A DNA stretch of 64,000 bases from Leifsonia tongyongensis. GTDB lineage: Bacteria; Actinomycetota; Actinomycetes; Actinomycetales; Microbacteriaceae. Numbering within the stretch: position 1 is the first letter of the stretch; every line of letters begins with the position of its first letter. The stretch lies in the NCBI RefSeq assembly GCF_010686705.1, contig NZ_JAAGWY010000001.1:1591914-1655913 (forward strand), written 5' to 3'. The notes below the pieces were generated by a model. The model saw only the letters and a list, made by a program, of their open reading frames with translations. It did not search any database and had not been told where the DNA came from. This document shows, piece by piece, positions 1 to 8,258 of the stretch. The position numbers and the translations under genes were made by a program.

Positions 1-1488
1 CTCCGTGGTGAGCTGATGGACAAGGCAACCGGCCAGACCAGCGGAATCACGTCGTCCGACCTCCAGTTCACGCCGACGTCGGCCGACGGCACCATCTCGG
101 TCGAGTTCATCGTGGACGCTTCCCTCGCAGGTACGACGCTCGTCGCCTACGAGTGGCTCTACCAGGGTTCCTCGCTGGAGGCCCAGCACACCGACATCGA
201 CTCCGTCGAGCAGAGCGTCGGTGTCAACGCGAACCCCACCGTGGCGACCACTGCGACTAACAAGGACACCAACGATAAGACGCCATTACGCTTCTTCGGT
301 GGTGTGGTCGTGGACGAGGTCCGCTACACCGGGCTCAACCCGGGGGAGCCTTACACGATCACGGGCGAGCTCATGCACAAGGAACTGAACGAGACCACGG
401 GTGAATCCACCGCTATTGCGACGGGCATCACCTCGGCGATCACATTCCAGCCGGAGGCGGCTGACGGTTCAGTGAGCCTGGAGTTCGTCGTCGACGGAGC
501 CTACGCGAATGGGATGCTCGTTGCCTTTGAGAGGCTGTACGACGTCAACGGAAAACTCATCGCCCAGCACGAGGACGTCGAGAGCACGGAGCAGACCATC
601 ACCGTCGGTGAGGTGCCCGCACTGAGGACCACCGCGACGAACAAGGACGATGCAGAGCAGCCCCTGGAGTTCCAGGGCGGCACGATCACCGACCTCGTCG
701 AGTACACCAACCTGGTCCCCGGTGTCGAGCACACTCTGAAGGGCGAGCTGATCGACAAGGCCACAGGCAAGCCCACCGGCGTCACCGCAGAACGGACATT
801 CGTCCCCGAGACCGCGAACGGCTCGATCGGACTCGACTTCACCGTGCCTTCCGGCTTCGCCGGCAAGCGCCTGGTGGTGTTCGAGACCGTCGTGGAGAAC
901 GAGCGCGTCATCGCCACGCACCGCGACATCGACAGCGAAGAGCAGACCGTCGACATCCGGCCAGAGCCCACCGTCACCACCAGTGCGGCGGACAAGGCCG
1001 ATGCCGATCAGCAGCTCACCGAGAACGGCGGCACGATCGTGGACACTGTCTACTACAGGGGTCTGATCCCGGGACGCGAGTACACCCTCCAAGGTGAGCT
1101 CAGATACAAGGAAAACGGCGACCGGACGGGTCTGAGCGCCACCCGCACCTTCGTGCCCGAGACGGCTGACGGTGCCGTGGACCTGGAGCTGACGGTGCCG
1201 ACCGGGTACAAGGACACGTGGGTCGTCGTGTTCGAAACGGTGCTCGACGGCGACCTGGTCGTCGCGCAGCACAAAGACATCGACAGCGAGGCTCAATCGA
1301 TCTTCGTGGACCACACTCCAGGGATCCTCGCCTTCACTGGCTCGACCATCATGGCCCCCCTCTGCGGGAGTGGCCTGGTACTCGTCCTCGGCTCGGCGCT
1401 GTTCACGGCCGTTCTCATCCGAAACCGGCGTGCCCAGGAACGAGGAGCGGAAGCGACGCACTCGCCGAGTCGGGGTCTAGTGGTCTAG
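1..1488 (+). CDS. VaFE-repeat surface protein, sortase-anchored (5' partial)
   Basis: The reading frame is open from base 1, so the start lies upstream of the window. The visible part is the end of one domain plus three full tandem domains of about 115 residues. Each begins with TTATNKD-like or TTSAADK-like residues and carries a V(A/V)FE strand and a conserved DI(D/E)SxEQ end. This is the pattern of VaFE/T-Q ester domains, in which a Thr and a Gln form an intramolecular ester bond that stiffens surface fibres. The C-terminus has LAFTG, a membrane span and a basic tail, which is the LAxTG sorting signal typical of class E sortases in high-GC actinobacteria. It is probably an adhesin or fibre on the cell wall. 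No sortase gene is visible in the window. Confidence 0.85.
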   Translation, partial: LRGELMDKATGQTSGITSSDLQFTPTSADGTISVEFIVDASLAGTTLVAYEWLYQGSSLEAQHTDIDSVEQSVGVNANPTVATTATNKDTNDKTPLRFFGGVVVDEVRYTGLNPGEPYTITGELMHKELNETTGESTAIATGITSAITFQPEAADGSVSLEFVVDGAYANGMLVAFERLYDVNGKLIAQHEDVESTEQTITVGEVPALRTTATNKDDAEQPLEFQGGTITDLVEYTNLVPGVEHTLKGELIDKATGKPTGVTAERTFVPETANGSIGLDFTVPSGFAGKRLVVFETVVENERVIATHRDIDSEEQTVDIRPEPTVTTSAADKADADQQLTENGGTIVDTVYYRGLIPGREYTLQGELRYKENGDRTGLSATRTFVPETADGAVDLELTVPTGYKDTWVVVFETVLDGDLVVAQHKDIDSEAQSIFVDHTPGILAFTGSTIMAPLCGSGLVLVLGSALFTAVLIRNRRAQERGAEATHSPSRGLVV

Positions 1489-1823
1489 GCGTGATGGCCT
1501 GGGTCCGGAATCGCACCGGACTCAGGCCCTAAGAAACCGGCGCGCCCGGTGTCCGTGACCCTGTCGTCGTCTGCGCCGATGCAGTATTCCCATTCCGCGA
1601 ACGGGTAGCGGCTCTCGACTCCGCCGACCATGAGGATCCACTCCGTCTCTGTACAGCCGACGAGCTCGCCGGAGACGAGCTCCGGAAGAAAGCCATCGCG
1701 TCCAGCCCGGTACCGGACCAGTTCGACTTCTTCCCCGATCCGCGCGTAAAGCAGCGCCGCGACGGCCACCCGCCCGCCGTTCAGGGTAGGTAGAGCTTGC
1801 CGGCGTTCCTGTAATTTCCCCAT
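1485..1823 (-). CDS. Small hypothetical protein, 112 aa
   Basis: I do not recognise this family. The frame is open further upstream (to 2057), but that extension is Arg/Pro-rich and shadow-like. The ATG at 1823 begins a more normal protein (MGKLQERR...). It has a hydrophobic/acidic core with valines around residues 18-35, an FxxEWEYC segment and a Pro/Gly/His tail. It converges on the surface-protein gene and the stop codons overlap by 4 bp. No transmembrane segment or signal peptide is obvious. Upstream there is only a weak GA-rich ribosome-binding site, so the start is uncertain. Confidence 0.45.
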   Translation of the reverse strand: MGKLQERRQALPTLNGGRVAVAALLYARIGEEVELVRYRAGRDGFLPELVSGELVGCTETEWILMVGGVESRYPFAEWEYCIGADDDRVTDTGRAGFLGPESGAIPDPGHHA

Positions 1824-2025
1824 TGGTGTCTCACTGGTCGTTCGATGAATGGATGGGGGCGCGAGATCGGCCCACTGAATAGACGGGCGAGGCCGTGAAT
1901 TATTACGGCGAATGGACAATGACTCTCGTATTCGACCGACAGGCGCTCCTCTGCGCTGTCCCGGATTCCTCGCAGCTCGGCGTGCCTGTGCCCGCCGCCC
2001 GACCGCCGGGGACGAGAGTCGACGT

Positions 2026-2661
2026 GTGCGAATCGGAATTCTCGGAACGGGTCCCATGACGCGGGCGCTGGGCGGCCAGCTCGTTCGGGCCGGCCACGAG
2101 GTCGTCGTCGGTTCGCGCGATCCGGAGAGAGCTCAGCGGCTGAGCTCGGAGATCGGCGGTACTGCCGGGACGGACCATCGAACGGCGGCGCAGTCCGATG
2201 TCGTGCTCGTCGCCGTCGACGATCGGGCGGCGTTGGAGGTGGTCCGCTCGCTCACCGATGTACTCGACGGAGTAATCCTCGTCGACCTCAACAATCCCAT
2301 CGATCCGCCGCACTTCGAGAGCCGATATGCCGGGGGAGCGTCACTGGGCGAGCGCATCGCGGAAGCGGCTCCGGGCGCTCGCGTGGTCAAGGCGTTCAAC
2401 ACTGTCTACGCCGAGTGGCTCGAGCCGCGTGCATCCGGAGCCCTGGCCGAACCCGTACAGGTGCTGATCGCATCCGACGACGAGCCGGCGAAAGCAACGG
2501 TGTCCGGCCTCGTCGAGGCGATCGGATGCCTGCCCATCGACGTCGGCGGCCTGCGGGTGGCCCGCCACCTCGAGAACCTGGCAGGGTTCGAGGTCGACCT
2601 GGTCCAGCGCGGCGTCGCCCCCTACATCGGTGTCCGGCTGGTGGCGGGTAACGCGCTCTGA
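2026..2661 (+). CDS. NADPH-dependent F420 reductase-like / NAD(P)-binding protein
   Basis: The product is 211 aa from the GTG at 2026, chosen because a GGGACGAGAG ribosome-binding region precedes it and the Rossmann strand (RIGILGTGPM) starts at once. The GxGxM loop, the VVVGSRD end of beta-2, which suits NADP(H), and the VVKAFNT motif near residue 125 are typical of F420H2:NADP+ oxidoreductase-like proteins and related small dinucleotide-binding enzymes. These move hydride between NADPH and a deazaflavin or reduce a small substrate. The substrate cannot be deduced here. The 3' end overlaps the convergent alpha/beta hydrolase gene by 40 bp. Confidence 0.75.
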   Translation: MRIGILGTGPMTRALGGQLVRAGHEVVVGSRDPERAQRLSSEIGGTAGTDHRTAAQSDVVLVAVDDRAALEVVRSLTDVLDGVILVDLNNPIDPPHFESRYAGGASLGERIAEAAPGARVVKAFNTVYAEWLEPRASGALAEPVQVLIASDDEPAKATVSGLVEAIGCLPIDVGGLRVARHLENLAGFEVDLVQRGVAPYIGVRLVAGNAL

Positions 2662-3434
2662 TATCCGGCGACGAACGCTGCGACGTCGTCTCGGAGGCGT
2701 TCGGGTGTTTCGAGCTGTGGCAGATGGCCTGCGTTGTCGATGAGGTCGAGCGCGGCGCCCGGAATGCCGGTGGCGTAGGCGCGCGCGTGGGCGGGGTCGA
2801 CGACGCGATCGGCCTGGCCCCAGACGACCAGGGTCGGGATGCGGATGCCGGCGATGCGCATCCGGAGCGTCGGATCGGCCATCGAGGTGCCGGCATAGGC
2901 GAGAAGGGCTGCGCGGTTGCCGGCCATCGCGGACTTGACGGGGGCGGGAAGCGCATCGACGTCGATGCGGTAGGCGCCAGGCTCGAAGTAGGACAGGTCG
3001 GCGAGCTGGTCCATCGTGAGAGAGAAGAAGTCGGCGATCGGATGCCCGTCGACGTCGAGCCCGGCAGCGTCGACGAGTATGAGGGCTGACAGCCGCGGGC
3101 CGGCGATCAGGGCGAGTTCTGCGGCGATCCACCCTCCGATGGAGTTGCCGATGAGCAGCACGTCGGTCAGGTCGAGTTCGTCGATCATCGTCGCGTAGAG
3201 CTCGGCGAGGGCGCGGATGCTGTCGAGGTGATCGGGTCTTGGTGTGCCGGCGAAGCCGGGGTGGGTCGGCACGATGACGCGCGAGTCGCCTCGCGCCGCG
3301 AAGAGTTCGGCGAATGCTGTCACGGACTGCGGGCCTGCGCCCCCGTGAAGGATCACGACGGGGCGGCCCTGGCCGAACTCGGCGTAGGTGACCTCGGCCG
3401 TGCCCGCCTCGGTTGTGATGTCGATGATGTTCAT
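2622..3434 (-). CDS. Alpha/beta-fold hydrolase
   Basis: This is a 270-aa single-domain cytosolic hydrolase. The oxyanion-hole motif HGG is at residues 30-32 and the nucleophile elbow GNSIGG places the catalytic Ser at 98. Asp209 (WGQADRVVD) and His237 (NAGHLPQLE) complete the triad. The cap region (about 130-180) is short and resembles C-C bond hydrolases or haloperoxidase-like esterases. The substrate is unknown. The gene is divergent from a MarR regulator with a perfect palindrome between them, so it is probably the MarR target, induced by the compound it hydrolyses. The start ATG follows a GGAG site at good spacing. Confidence 0.85.
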   Translation of the reverse strand: MNIIDITTEAGTAEVTYAEFGQGRPVVILHGGAGPQSVTAFAELFAARGDSRVIVPTHPGFAGTPRPDHLDSIRALAELYATMIDELDLTDVLLIGNSIGGWIAAELALIAGPRLSALILVDAAGLDVDGHPIADFFSLTMDQLADLSYFEPGAYRIDVDALPAPVKSAMAGNRAALLAYAGTSMADPTLRMRIAGIRIPTLVVWGQADRVVDPAHARAYATGIPGAALDLIDNAGHLPQLETPERLRDDVAAFVAGYQSALPATSRTPM

Positions 3435-3461
3435 GGGCTTCTCCGTTCCCTCGTATCAACC

Positions 3462-3508
3462 ATGCTAGATCAACATGTTGAACTAAACAAGCTGTTTTCG
3501 GATAGGAT
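3462..3508. promoter_or_regulatory. Divergent promoters with a 12-bp perfect palindrome (MarR operator)
   Basis: A perfect palindrome, TCAACATGTTGA, lies at 3470-3481. Rightward, TTGAAC (3478-3483) and TAGGAT (3503-3508) could be the -35 and -10 of the MarR gene; the -10 is only about 7 nt from its ATG, which would give a leaderless mRNA. Leftward, TTGTTT (3490-3485) and TAGCAT (3467-3462) are 17 nt apart and serve the hydrolase. The palindrome sits in or next to both promoters, as expected for an autoregulated MarR operator. Confidence 0.6.
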
Positions 3509-3514
3509 TCAGGC

Positions 3515-3922
3515 ATGACTCGGAGAGCGGTGCAGGACGTCGGGCTGGCCATCAAGCGGATCCAGGCCCGGCATCATCGCGCGCTCGACGCGAGGCTCGG
3601 CGAACTCGGGTTGTCGCTCGTCCAATGGGATGCGCTGCGTCACCTGAATCGCAACCCCGATGCCTCGCTCCGGGAGCTTGCGCAGCTCACCTTCCAGAGC
3701 GACCAGGCCTTCGGCACTCTGGCGGGCCGAATGGTCAAGCGCGGTCTGATCGAGCGGGTCGACGGGCCCGGGCGCGCCATCAGGCATCGCATCACCGACA
3801 AGGGCGAAAGGCTGCTCGCGGAAGGCAGCGCGGTTGCGACCGAGGTGCTCACTGCATCGTTCGCGCCGCTCGACGACGAGGAATTCGCGACGCTGGCGGG
3901 GCTCTTGGCGCGCCTCACCTAG
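3515..3922 (+). CDS. MarR family transcriptional regulator
   Basis: This 135-aa protein shows the winged-helix layout of MarR proteins: an N-terminal dimerisation helix (AIKRIQARHHRALDARL), LSLVQWDALRHLNRNPDASLRELAQLTFQSDQAFG as the DNA-recognition region, the wing GLIERVDGPGRAIRHRITDKGERLL and a C-terminal dimerisation helix. It is a dimeric repressor likely to respond to an aromatic or lipophilic ligand. It is divergent from the alpha/beta hydrolase, with an operator-like palindrome between them. Confidence 0.9.
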   Translation: MTRRAVQDVGLAIKRIQARHHRALDARLGELGLSLVQWDALRHLNRNPDASLRELAQLTFQSDQAFGTLAGRMVKRGLIERVDGPGRAIRHRITDKGERLLAEGSAVATEVLTASFAPLDDEEFATLAGLLARLT

Positions 3923-3931
3923 GAAATCCGA

Positions 3932-4822
3932 TCAGCCGCCGGCGACATTGTCGGCGCGACCGCATCCGAGATTCGCGGTCGCGACGGCGCCCTGCATCCA
4001 TCCGCGCGGAGCGACCACGACGGTCTTGCAGATCCCTGTACCCAGGAAGACGTGAGCGTAGCTGTCGTCCGCTGCGAAGGGCTCGATGCCCATCACCCGC
4101 ACAGAGCCGGGCACCCTCTCGGTCGAGGCCGTGCCCTGGTGAAGCAGTCTCAGCGACATCCGCACATCGCAGACACGGACCTTCGCCGGGTCGTCCGTCA
4201 GGTCGAAGCGGGGATTGACATCGACCACGACCTCCTGTTCCTCGCCATGATCGAGCACGATCGTCCTGTTCGGGAAGTACGGCTGCTTCTTCGAGTTGGC
4301 GTCGTACGCATAGGCCTGTGGGTCGAGAGCCTCCGCATCGATCTCCATGCGCTCGGACGCCACGCCAGCGCCGCGCCCGTACTGCATTCGGACGATCGTG
4401 CCCCGAGCCGGGTTCCTGCACGAGCTGTCCACGGAGATGCCGGTGATCCGCACAGGCTCCGGACGATTGCCGGTGAGCGTGAGAGCGAGAGTGCGCGTGC
4501 TCGTGATGACGCCGTTCTTGTGGGCTGCAAGCCACGACGCCCCATCGCCGGGAGCCATCGTCGACAGTGTGGCCAGGTCGGCGCTCGACAGGTGCTGCCC
4601 GGCCGGGAGGCTGACGTCGTCGACCGACGGCTGCAGCTCGACGTGGATCGTAACCGGTTGCCCGGTCGTCGTGACGTGCGCGATGAGGCTGTTGGCGTTC
4701 TGGGCGAGAATCGGCACGATCACCGCTGTCGCTGTAGCGCCGAGCAGGCCGATCACCCAGGCGAGCAGCCGGCGTCGCGAGCGTTTCTGGTCGGGCGGGG
4801 CAGGAGATGGGTCCTCAGGCAT
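3932..4822 (-). CDS. Membrane-anchored hypothetical protein, 296 aa
   Basis: The product has a short cytosolic basic N-terminus (KRSRRR, residues 13-18), one transmembrane helix (about 19-40, LLAWVIGLLGATATAVIVPIL) and a long extracytoplasmic part with four or more cysteines (in SSCRNP, VRVCDVRM, TGICKTV and LGCGRA) that could form disulfides. Similar single-span proteins with a C-terminal beta-rich domain are common uncharacterised proteins in actinobacteria. I recognise no catalytic motif. It converges on the MarR gene with a 9-bp gap. Confidence 0.6.
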   Translation of the reverse strand: MPEDPSPAPPDQKRSRRRLLAWVIGLLGATATAVIVPILAQNANSLIAHVTTTGQPVTIHVELQPSVDDVSLPAGQHLSSADLATLSTMAPGDGASWLAAHKNGVITSTRTLALTLTGNRPEPVRITGISVDSSCRNPARGTIVRMQYGRGAGVASERMEIDAEALDPQAYAYDANSKKQPYFPNRTIVLDHGEEQEVVVDVNPRFDLTDDPAKVRVCDVRMSLRLLHQGTASTERVPGSVRVMGIEPFAADDSYAHVFLGTGICKTVVVAPRGWMQGAVATANLGCGRADNVAGG

Positions 4823-4895
4823 GAGGCCTCCAGAGAAAGCGGATCCCTTCCGATGGTAGAAGCCCGATCCTGCCCTAACAAGGACTGTGACCGCG

Positions 4896-7064
4896 TCACG
4901 AGGTGAGGATGACGAGCTGCTGGGTTGCGCGGGTCATCGCGACGTAGCGGTCGACGGCGCCCTCGATTCCGCCACCGAACGACTCGGGGTCGACGAGGAC
5001 GACCAGGTCGAACTCGAGTCCCTTCGACAGTTCCGGGGTCAGTGAGCGGATGCGGGGGGACGGCGGAACTACGGCGGATGCGGTTCCGCCCGGGCCGGCC
5101 GCGCTGATGAGAGAGCCGATCCCCTCCGCGTGCGCTTCCAGCCACCGCTCGACGATCGACCCGAGATCGGCCACGGAACCGTGGATGACGGGGAGGCCGC
5201 TCGAGCGGATCGAAAGGGGGACGTTCGCGTCGGGCAGGGCGGCGCGGATGACCGGCTCGGCCTCGGCCATGACCTCCTCGGGCGTGCGGTAGTTGATGCT
5301 CAGCGAGGCCATCGTGATCTCGGTGAGCCCGACGCGTTCGAGTCGTCGCTGCCACGACTCGGTGAATCCGTGCCGCGCCTGGGCCCGGTCACCGACGACC
5401 GTGAAACTCCGGGTCGGGTTGCGGCTCAGCAGCATCTGCCATTCTGCGTCGGTGAGCTCCTGCGCCTCGTCGACGATGATGTGGGCGAACGGGCCGGCAA
5501 GCAGATCGGGATCGGCGTTCGGCAGTGCGGCCTCGTCGACCAGCGTGTTCTGGAAATCCTGGCCGCGCAGCATCTTCATCACCTGGAGCTCGCTGTCGTC
5601 GGCCTCGATGAGGTGATCGATGACCCGCGCCATCTCCTCCTGGGCGGATGCGATCGCCGCTTCCCGCCGACGATTGCGTCGCGCGGCCGCCGGGTCGCCG
5701 ATCCGTTGTCGCGCCGCATCCAGGAACGGCAGGTCGGAGACGGTCCAGGCCCGAGCATCCGTCCGCTGGAGCAGTTCGAAGTCAGCGTGCGGGAGCCAGG
5801 GCGCGCAGAGCTTCAGGTACGCGGGAACGGACCACAGGTCTCCGACGATGCCAGCCGGGTCGAGCAGGGGCCACGCCTTCGCGAAGGTGCGGGTGAGCTC
5901 CTCGTTCTGCACGAGCGACCGCCGAACCAGGTGGAGAGGCACCTCTCCGTCATCGAAGAGGTCGACCAGGATGTCGAGGAGCGCCTCCCAGACCTGGTCG
6001 CGCGCCTCGTTGTGCGGTATACCCGGATCGGCCGAGTCGAAAGCCTCCGCCCATTCGGCGGCAGTGAGCCGGATGTCGGCCCAGGGAGTCCCGACGGTCA
6101 TCGGCCTTGACGGCGGCTCCTCGTAGTACCGCACCGCCGCCTCGACCGCCCTGAGCAGGTCGGCCGACGATTTCAGGCGGGCGATAGCAGGGTCGGTCTC
6201 GTGCGCCGCGGCAGCACCTTCGACGAGGAGGTCGCGCAAGGTGCAGGTCTGAACGCCCTCCTCGCCCAGGCTCGGGAGCACATCGTCGACATACGCGAGG
6301 TAGCCGGCATGCGGCCCGACGACGAGCACGTCTCCCCGGTGATTCACGAGATGCGGGTCCGAGTAGAGAAGGTAGGCAGCCCGGTGAAGGGCGACGACGG
6401 TCTTGCCAGTGCCGGGGCCGCCGTCGACGACAAGGGCGCCCGGCGAGCCCGCGCGGATGATCGCATCCTGATCCGCCTGGATCGTACCGAGCACATCGCG
6501 CATCCGCGTGGAACGGCTGCTGCCGAGACTCGCGATGAAGGCGGACTCGTCGTCGAGGGCGGCATTTCCCTCGAAGCCTTCGGGGGTGAACACTTCGTCC
6601 CAGAAGTCACTGATCCGCCCGCGGGTCCAGCGATACCGGCGGCGACTCACCAACCCCATCGGGTTTGCGTACGTCGCGCCGAAGAACGGCTCGGCTGCCG
6701 GGGAGCGCCAGTCGACCAGCAGTCGCTCGCCTTCGGGGTCGGTGAGACCGAGACGCCCGACATAGACAGGGTCGGGGTCGTTCGCGCTGACCATGCGGCC
6801 CAGGCAGAGGTCCAGCCCGAAGCGGCGCAGCAGCCGCAGCTGTGCGGTCAGGCGGTGGATCTCGAGGTCGCGTGTCAGCGCCGCCTCGCCTTCGCCGCCG
6901 GGCGCCTTGCGTTCCTCGTCGAGACGGTGCGAGAGGTCGTCGATGGAGCGTTCGAGGCTGTCCGCGATCAGGGCGAAATGCTGCTCGTCGACGGCGATCA
7001 GCGCCGGGTCGCGTTTTGCGGCGAGTCGGTCGGGCAGGTCGAACGCACTCGAACTCACAGTCAC
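4896..7064 (-). CDS. helR: HelD/HelR-type RNA polymerase-recycling ATPase
   Basis: This is a 722-aa SF1-like ATPase of the HelD class. The N-terminal coiled coil (about residues 25-85) would enter the RNA-polymerase secondary channel. Walker A GGPGTGKT is at 215-222, the Walker B-like IIVDEAQELTDAEW follows, and the conserved motifs VVGDRAQ, SINYRTP, KGLEFDLVVLV and YVAMTRATQQL are present. HelR of Streptomyces displaces rifamycins from RNA polymerase and gives tolerance (family knowledge). The frame is open to 7205, but I place the start at the GTG at 7064 because GGAGAA lies 9 nt upstream and a rifamycin-associated element lies just beyond it. Confidence 0.9.
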   Translation of the reverse strand: MTVSSSAFDLPDRLAAKRDPALIAVDEQHFALIADSLERSIDDLSHRLDEERKAPGGEGEAALTRDLEIHRLTAQLRLLRRFGLDLCLGRMVSANDPDPVYVGRLGLTDPEGERLLVDWRSPAAEPFFGATYANPMGLVSRRRYRWTRGRISDFWDEVFTPEGFEGNAALDDESAFIASLGSSRSTRMRDVLGTIQADQDAIIRAGSPGALVVDGGPGTGKTVVALHRAAYLLYSDPHLVNHRGDVLVVGPHAGYLAYVDDVLPSLGEEGVQTCTLRDLLVEGAAAAHETDPAIARLKSSADLLRAVEAAVRYYEEPPSRPMTVGTPWADIRLTAAEWAEAFDSADPGIPHNEARDQVWEALLDILVDLFDDGEVPLHLVRRSLVQNEELTRTFAKAWPLLDPAGIVGDLWSVPAYLKLCAPWLPHADFELLQRTDARAWTVSDLPFLDAARQRIGDPAAARRNRRREAAIASAQEEMARVIDHLIEADDSELQVMKMLRGQDFQNTLVDEAALPNADPDLLAGPFAHIIVDEAQELTDAEWQMLLSRNPTRSFTVVGDRAQARHGFTESWQRRLERVGLTEITMASLSINYRTPEEVMAEAEPVIRAALPDANVPLSIRSSGLPVIHGSVADLGSIVERWLEAHAEGIGSLISAAGPGGTASAVVPPSPRIRSLTPELSKGLEFDLVVLVDPESFGGGIEGAVDRYVAMTRATQQLVILTS

Positions 7065-7088
7065 AGTCCACGATTCTCCGCCCCCACC

Positions 7089-7109
7089 GGGGCCTTGCGG
7101 CAAGCCCCC
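7089..7109 (-). promoter_or_regulatory. Rifamycin-associated element (RAE)
   Basis: On the minus strand the sequence GGGGCTTGCCGCAAGGCCCC sits about 25 nt upstream of the helR start. It is an interrupted palindrome (GGGGC, TTGC, GCAA, GCCCC) and matches, from memory, the RAE consensus found upstream of rifamycin-inducible genes such as rph, rgt and helR in actinobacteria. It implies that helR is induced by rifamycins or by RNA-polymerase stalling. Confidence 0.8.
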
Positions 7110-7131
7110 TACGGCGCTGTAGATTGAAAGT

Positions 7132-7162
7132 GGAGGGTGGTGTGTGGTCGCCCTCCTTTTTT
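7132..7162 (+). terminator. Intrinsic terminator-like hairpin with T6 tract
   Basis: GGAGGG (7132-7137) pairs with CCCTCC (7151-7156) across a 13-nt loop and is followed directly by six T. No + strand gene ends here; the nearest upstream feature is the RAE and a promoter-like TTGCGG...TAGATT on the + strand. It may cap a very short divergent transcript or insulate the gene at 7295 from helR-region transcription. Confidence 0.5.
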
Positions 7163-7294
7163 GTGCGCTGATGTTGTTCGATGTTCCTGAAATGTGACCG
7201 AACAACCGGGGGCGCTCAGAGAACTTTCGGCTGGGATCGGCGACGATAGGGAGGATCCGCGTTGATCCGCGCTGATCCGCGCTGAAAGGGTGAC

Positions 7295-8026
7295 ATGTCC
7301 GCAGACTCCAAGAACGCTCGCACTCGCGAGGCCAAATCGGCCGCGCGGGCGAAGGCTGCCGCGCTGCTCGAACAGCAGCGTCGGCGCGATCGGCGGAACC
7401 GTCTGCTCATCTGGACCGGCGTCGGCGTCGCCGTCGTTCTGCTCGGCGGCGTGATCACCGGGGTGATCGTGGCGAACTCCAACTCGGGCGGCAAGGCGAA
7501 TGCGGCCGCCGTGTCCACCAGCGCTCCGACGACCGCGACCGGCTCCGAATCCGCGCCGCCGTGGGCAGCTCCTGCCGATCCGGCCGCGCGAGCGAAAGCT
7601 GCAGGTCTCACGATGCTGAGTGCCGAGGGCACCGTCGAGCACATCCACTCGCACCTCAGCGTGAGCGTCGACGGACATCCGGTAACCGTTCCGGCGCTGC
7701 TCGGGATCGACGAGGCGAACGCCTCCATTTCGCCGCTGCACACCCACGACCAGTCGGGGATCGTCCACGTCGAATCCCCTGTGAAGACGACGTTCACGCT
7801 CGGCCAGGTCTTCACCGAATGGAATGTGGCGCTCGACACCGGCCGGATCGGCTCCTACTCTGCGGCATCCGGTGACACGGTGACGACATTCGTCGACGGC
7901 AAGCCGTTCGCCGGCGACCCTGCGGCGATCACGCTTGCCGACCATGAGGACATCGACATCGTGGTGACGAAGTCGGGCGAGAAGGCGACGGCGCCGGCCG
8001 CGTTCACCTGGCCGGCCGGGTACTGA
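7295..8026 (+). CDS. Membrane-anchored His-containing extracellular protein, hypothetical
   Basis: The protein is 243 aa. A basic, Ala/Arg-rich cytosolic N-terminus (residues 1-35) and one transmembrane helix (about 37-60) are followed by an Ala/Thr/Ser linker and an extracytoplasmic domain. That domain has VEHIHSHL, SPLHTHDQSGIVHVES and a LADHEDIDIVV end. The clustered histidines suggest metal (copper or zinc) binding; similar single-span proteins are common and uncharacterised in actinobacteria. The role is unknown. It is preceded by a T6 hairpin and a 130-bp gap, and is probably monocistronic. Confidence 0.65.
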   Translation: MSADSKNARTREAKSAARAKAAALLEQQRRRDRRNRLLIWTGVGVAVVLLGGVITGVIVANSNSGGKANAAAVSTSAPTTATGSESAPPWAAPADPAARAKAAGLTMLSAEGTVEHIHSHLSVSVDGHPVTVPALLGIDEANASISPLHTHDQSGIVHVESPVKTTFTLGQVFTEWNVALDTGRIGSYSAASGDTVTTFVDGKPFAGDPAAITLADHEDIDIVVTKSGEKATAPAAFTWPAGY

Positions 8027-8064
8027 GCTCCCGGAGTTCACTATTCAGGAGTTTGTGTGACGGA

Positions 8065-8085
8065 TGAGGCCTGAGGGCGGCCTCA
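8065..8085. terminator. Short GC hairpin after the 243-aa gene
   Basis: TGAGGCC (8065-8071) and GGCCTCA (8079-8085) form a 7-bp stem with a 7-nt loop about 40 nt after the stop codon at 8026. It has no T-run. It is a plausible actinobacterial terminator or mRNA end-stabiliser. Nothing else is evident between 8027 and 8258. Confidence 0.4.
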
Positions 8086-8258
8086 GCTGGAGAAATCCCT
8101 GGTCGGATGGGCGCGCTGCGGGGGACTGTAGCCAAAGTTCCTGAATTGTGAACGGCTCGTCGGCCAGTGGGTCGAGCTGACGCAGTGAGCCGCGGATTTC
8201 CACCGGAATCTTATGAGCTTCTCAGCCGATTCATCACCGTGCGTGGATCATTGAGAGC

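Noticed and set aside
7065..7205. Longer helR start at 7205
   Set aside because: The extension would contain the RAE and lacks a ribosome-binding site; GTG at 7064 has GGAGAA at 9 nt.
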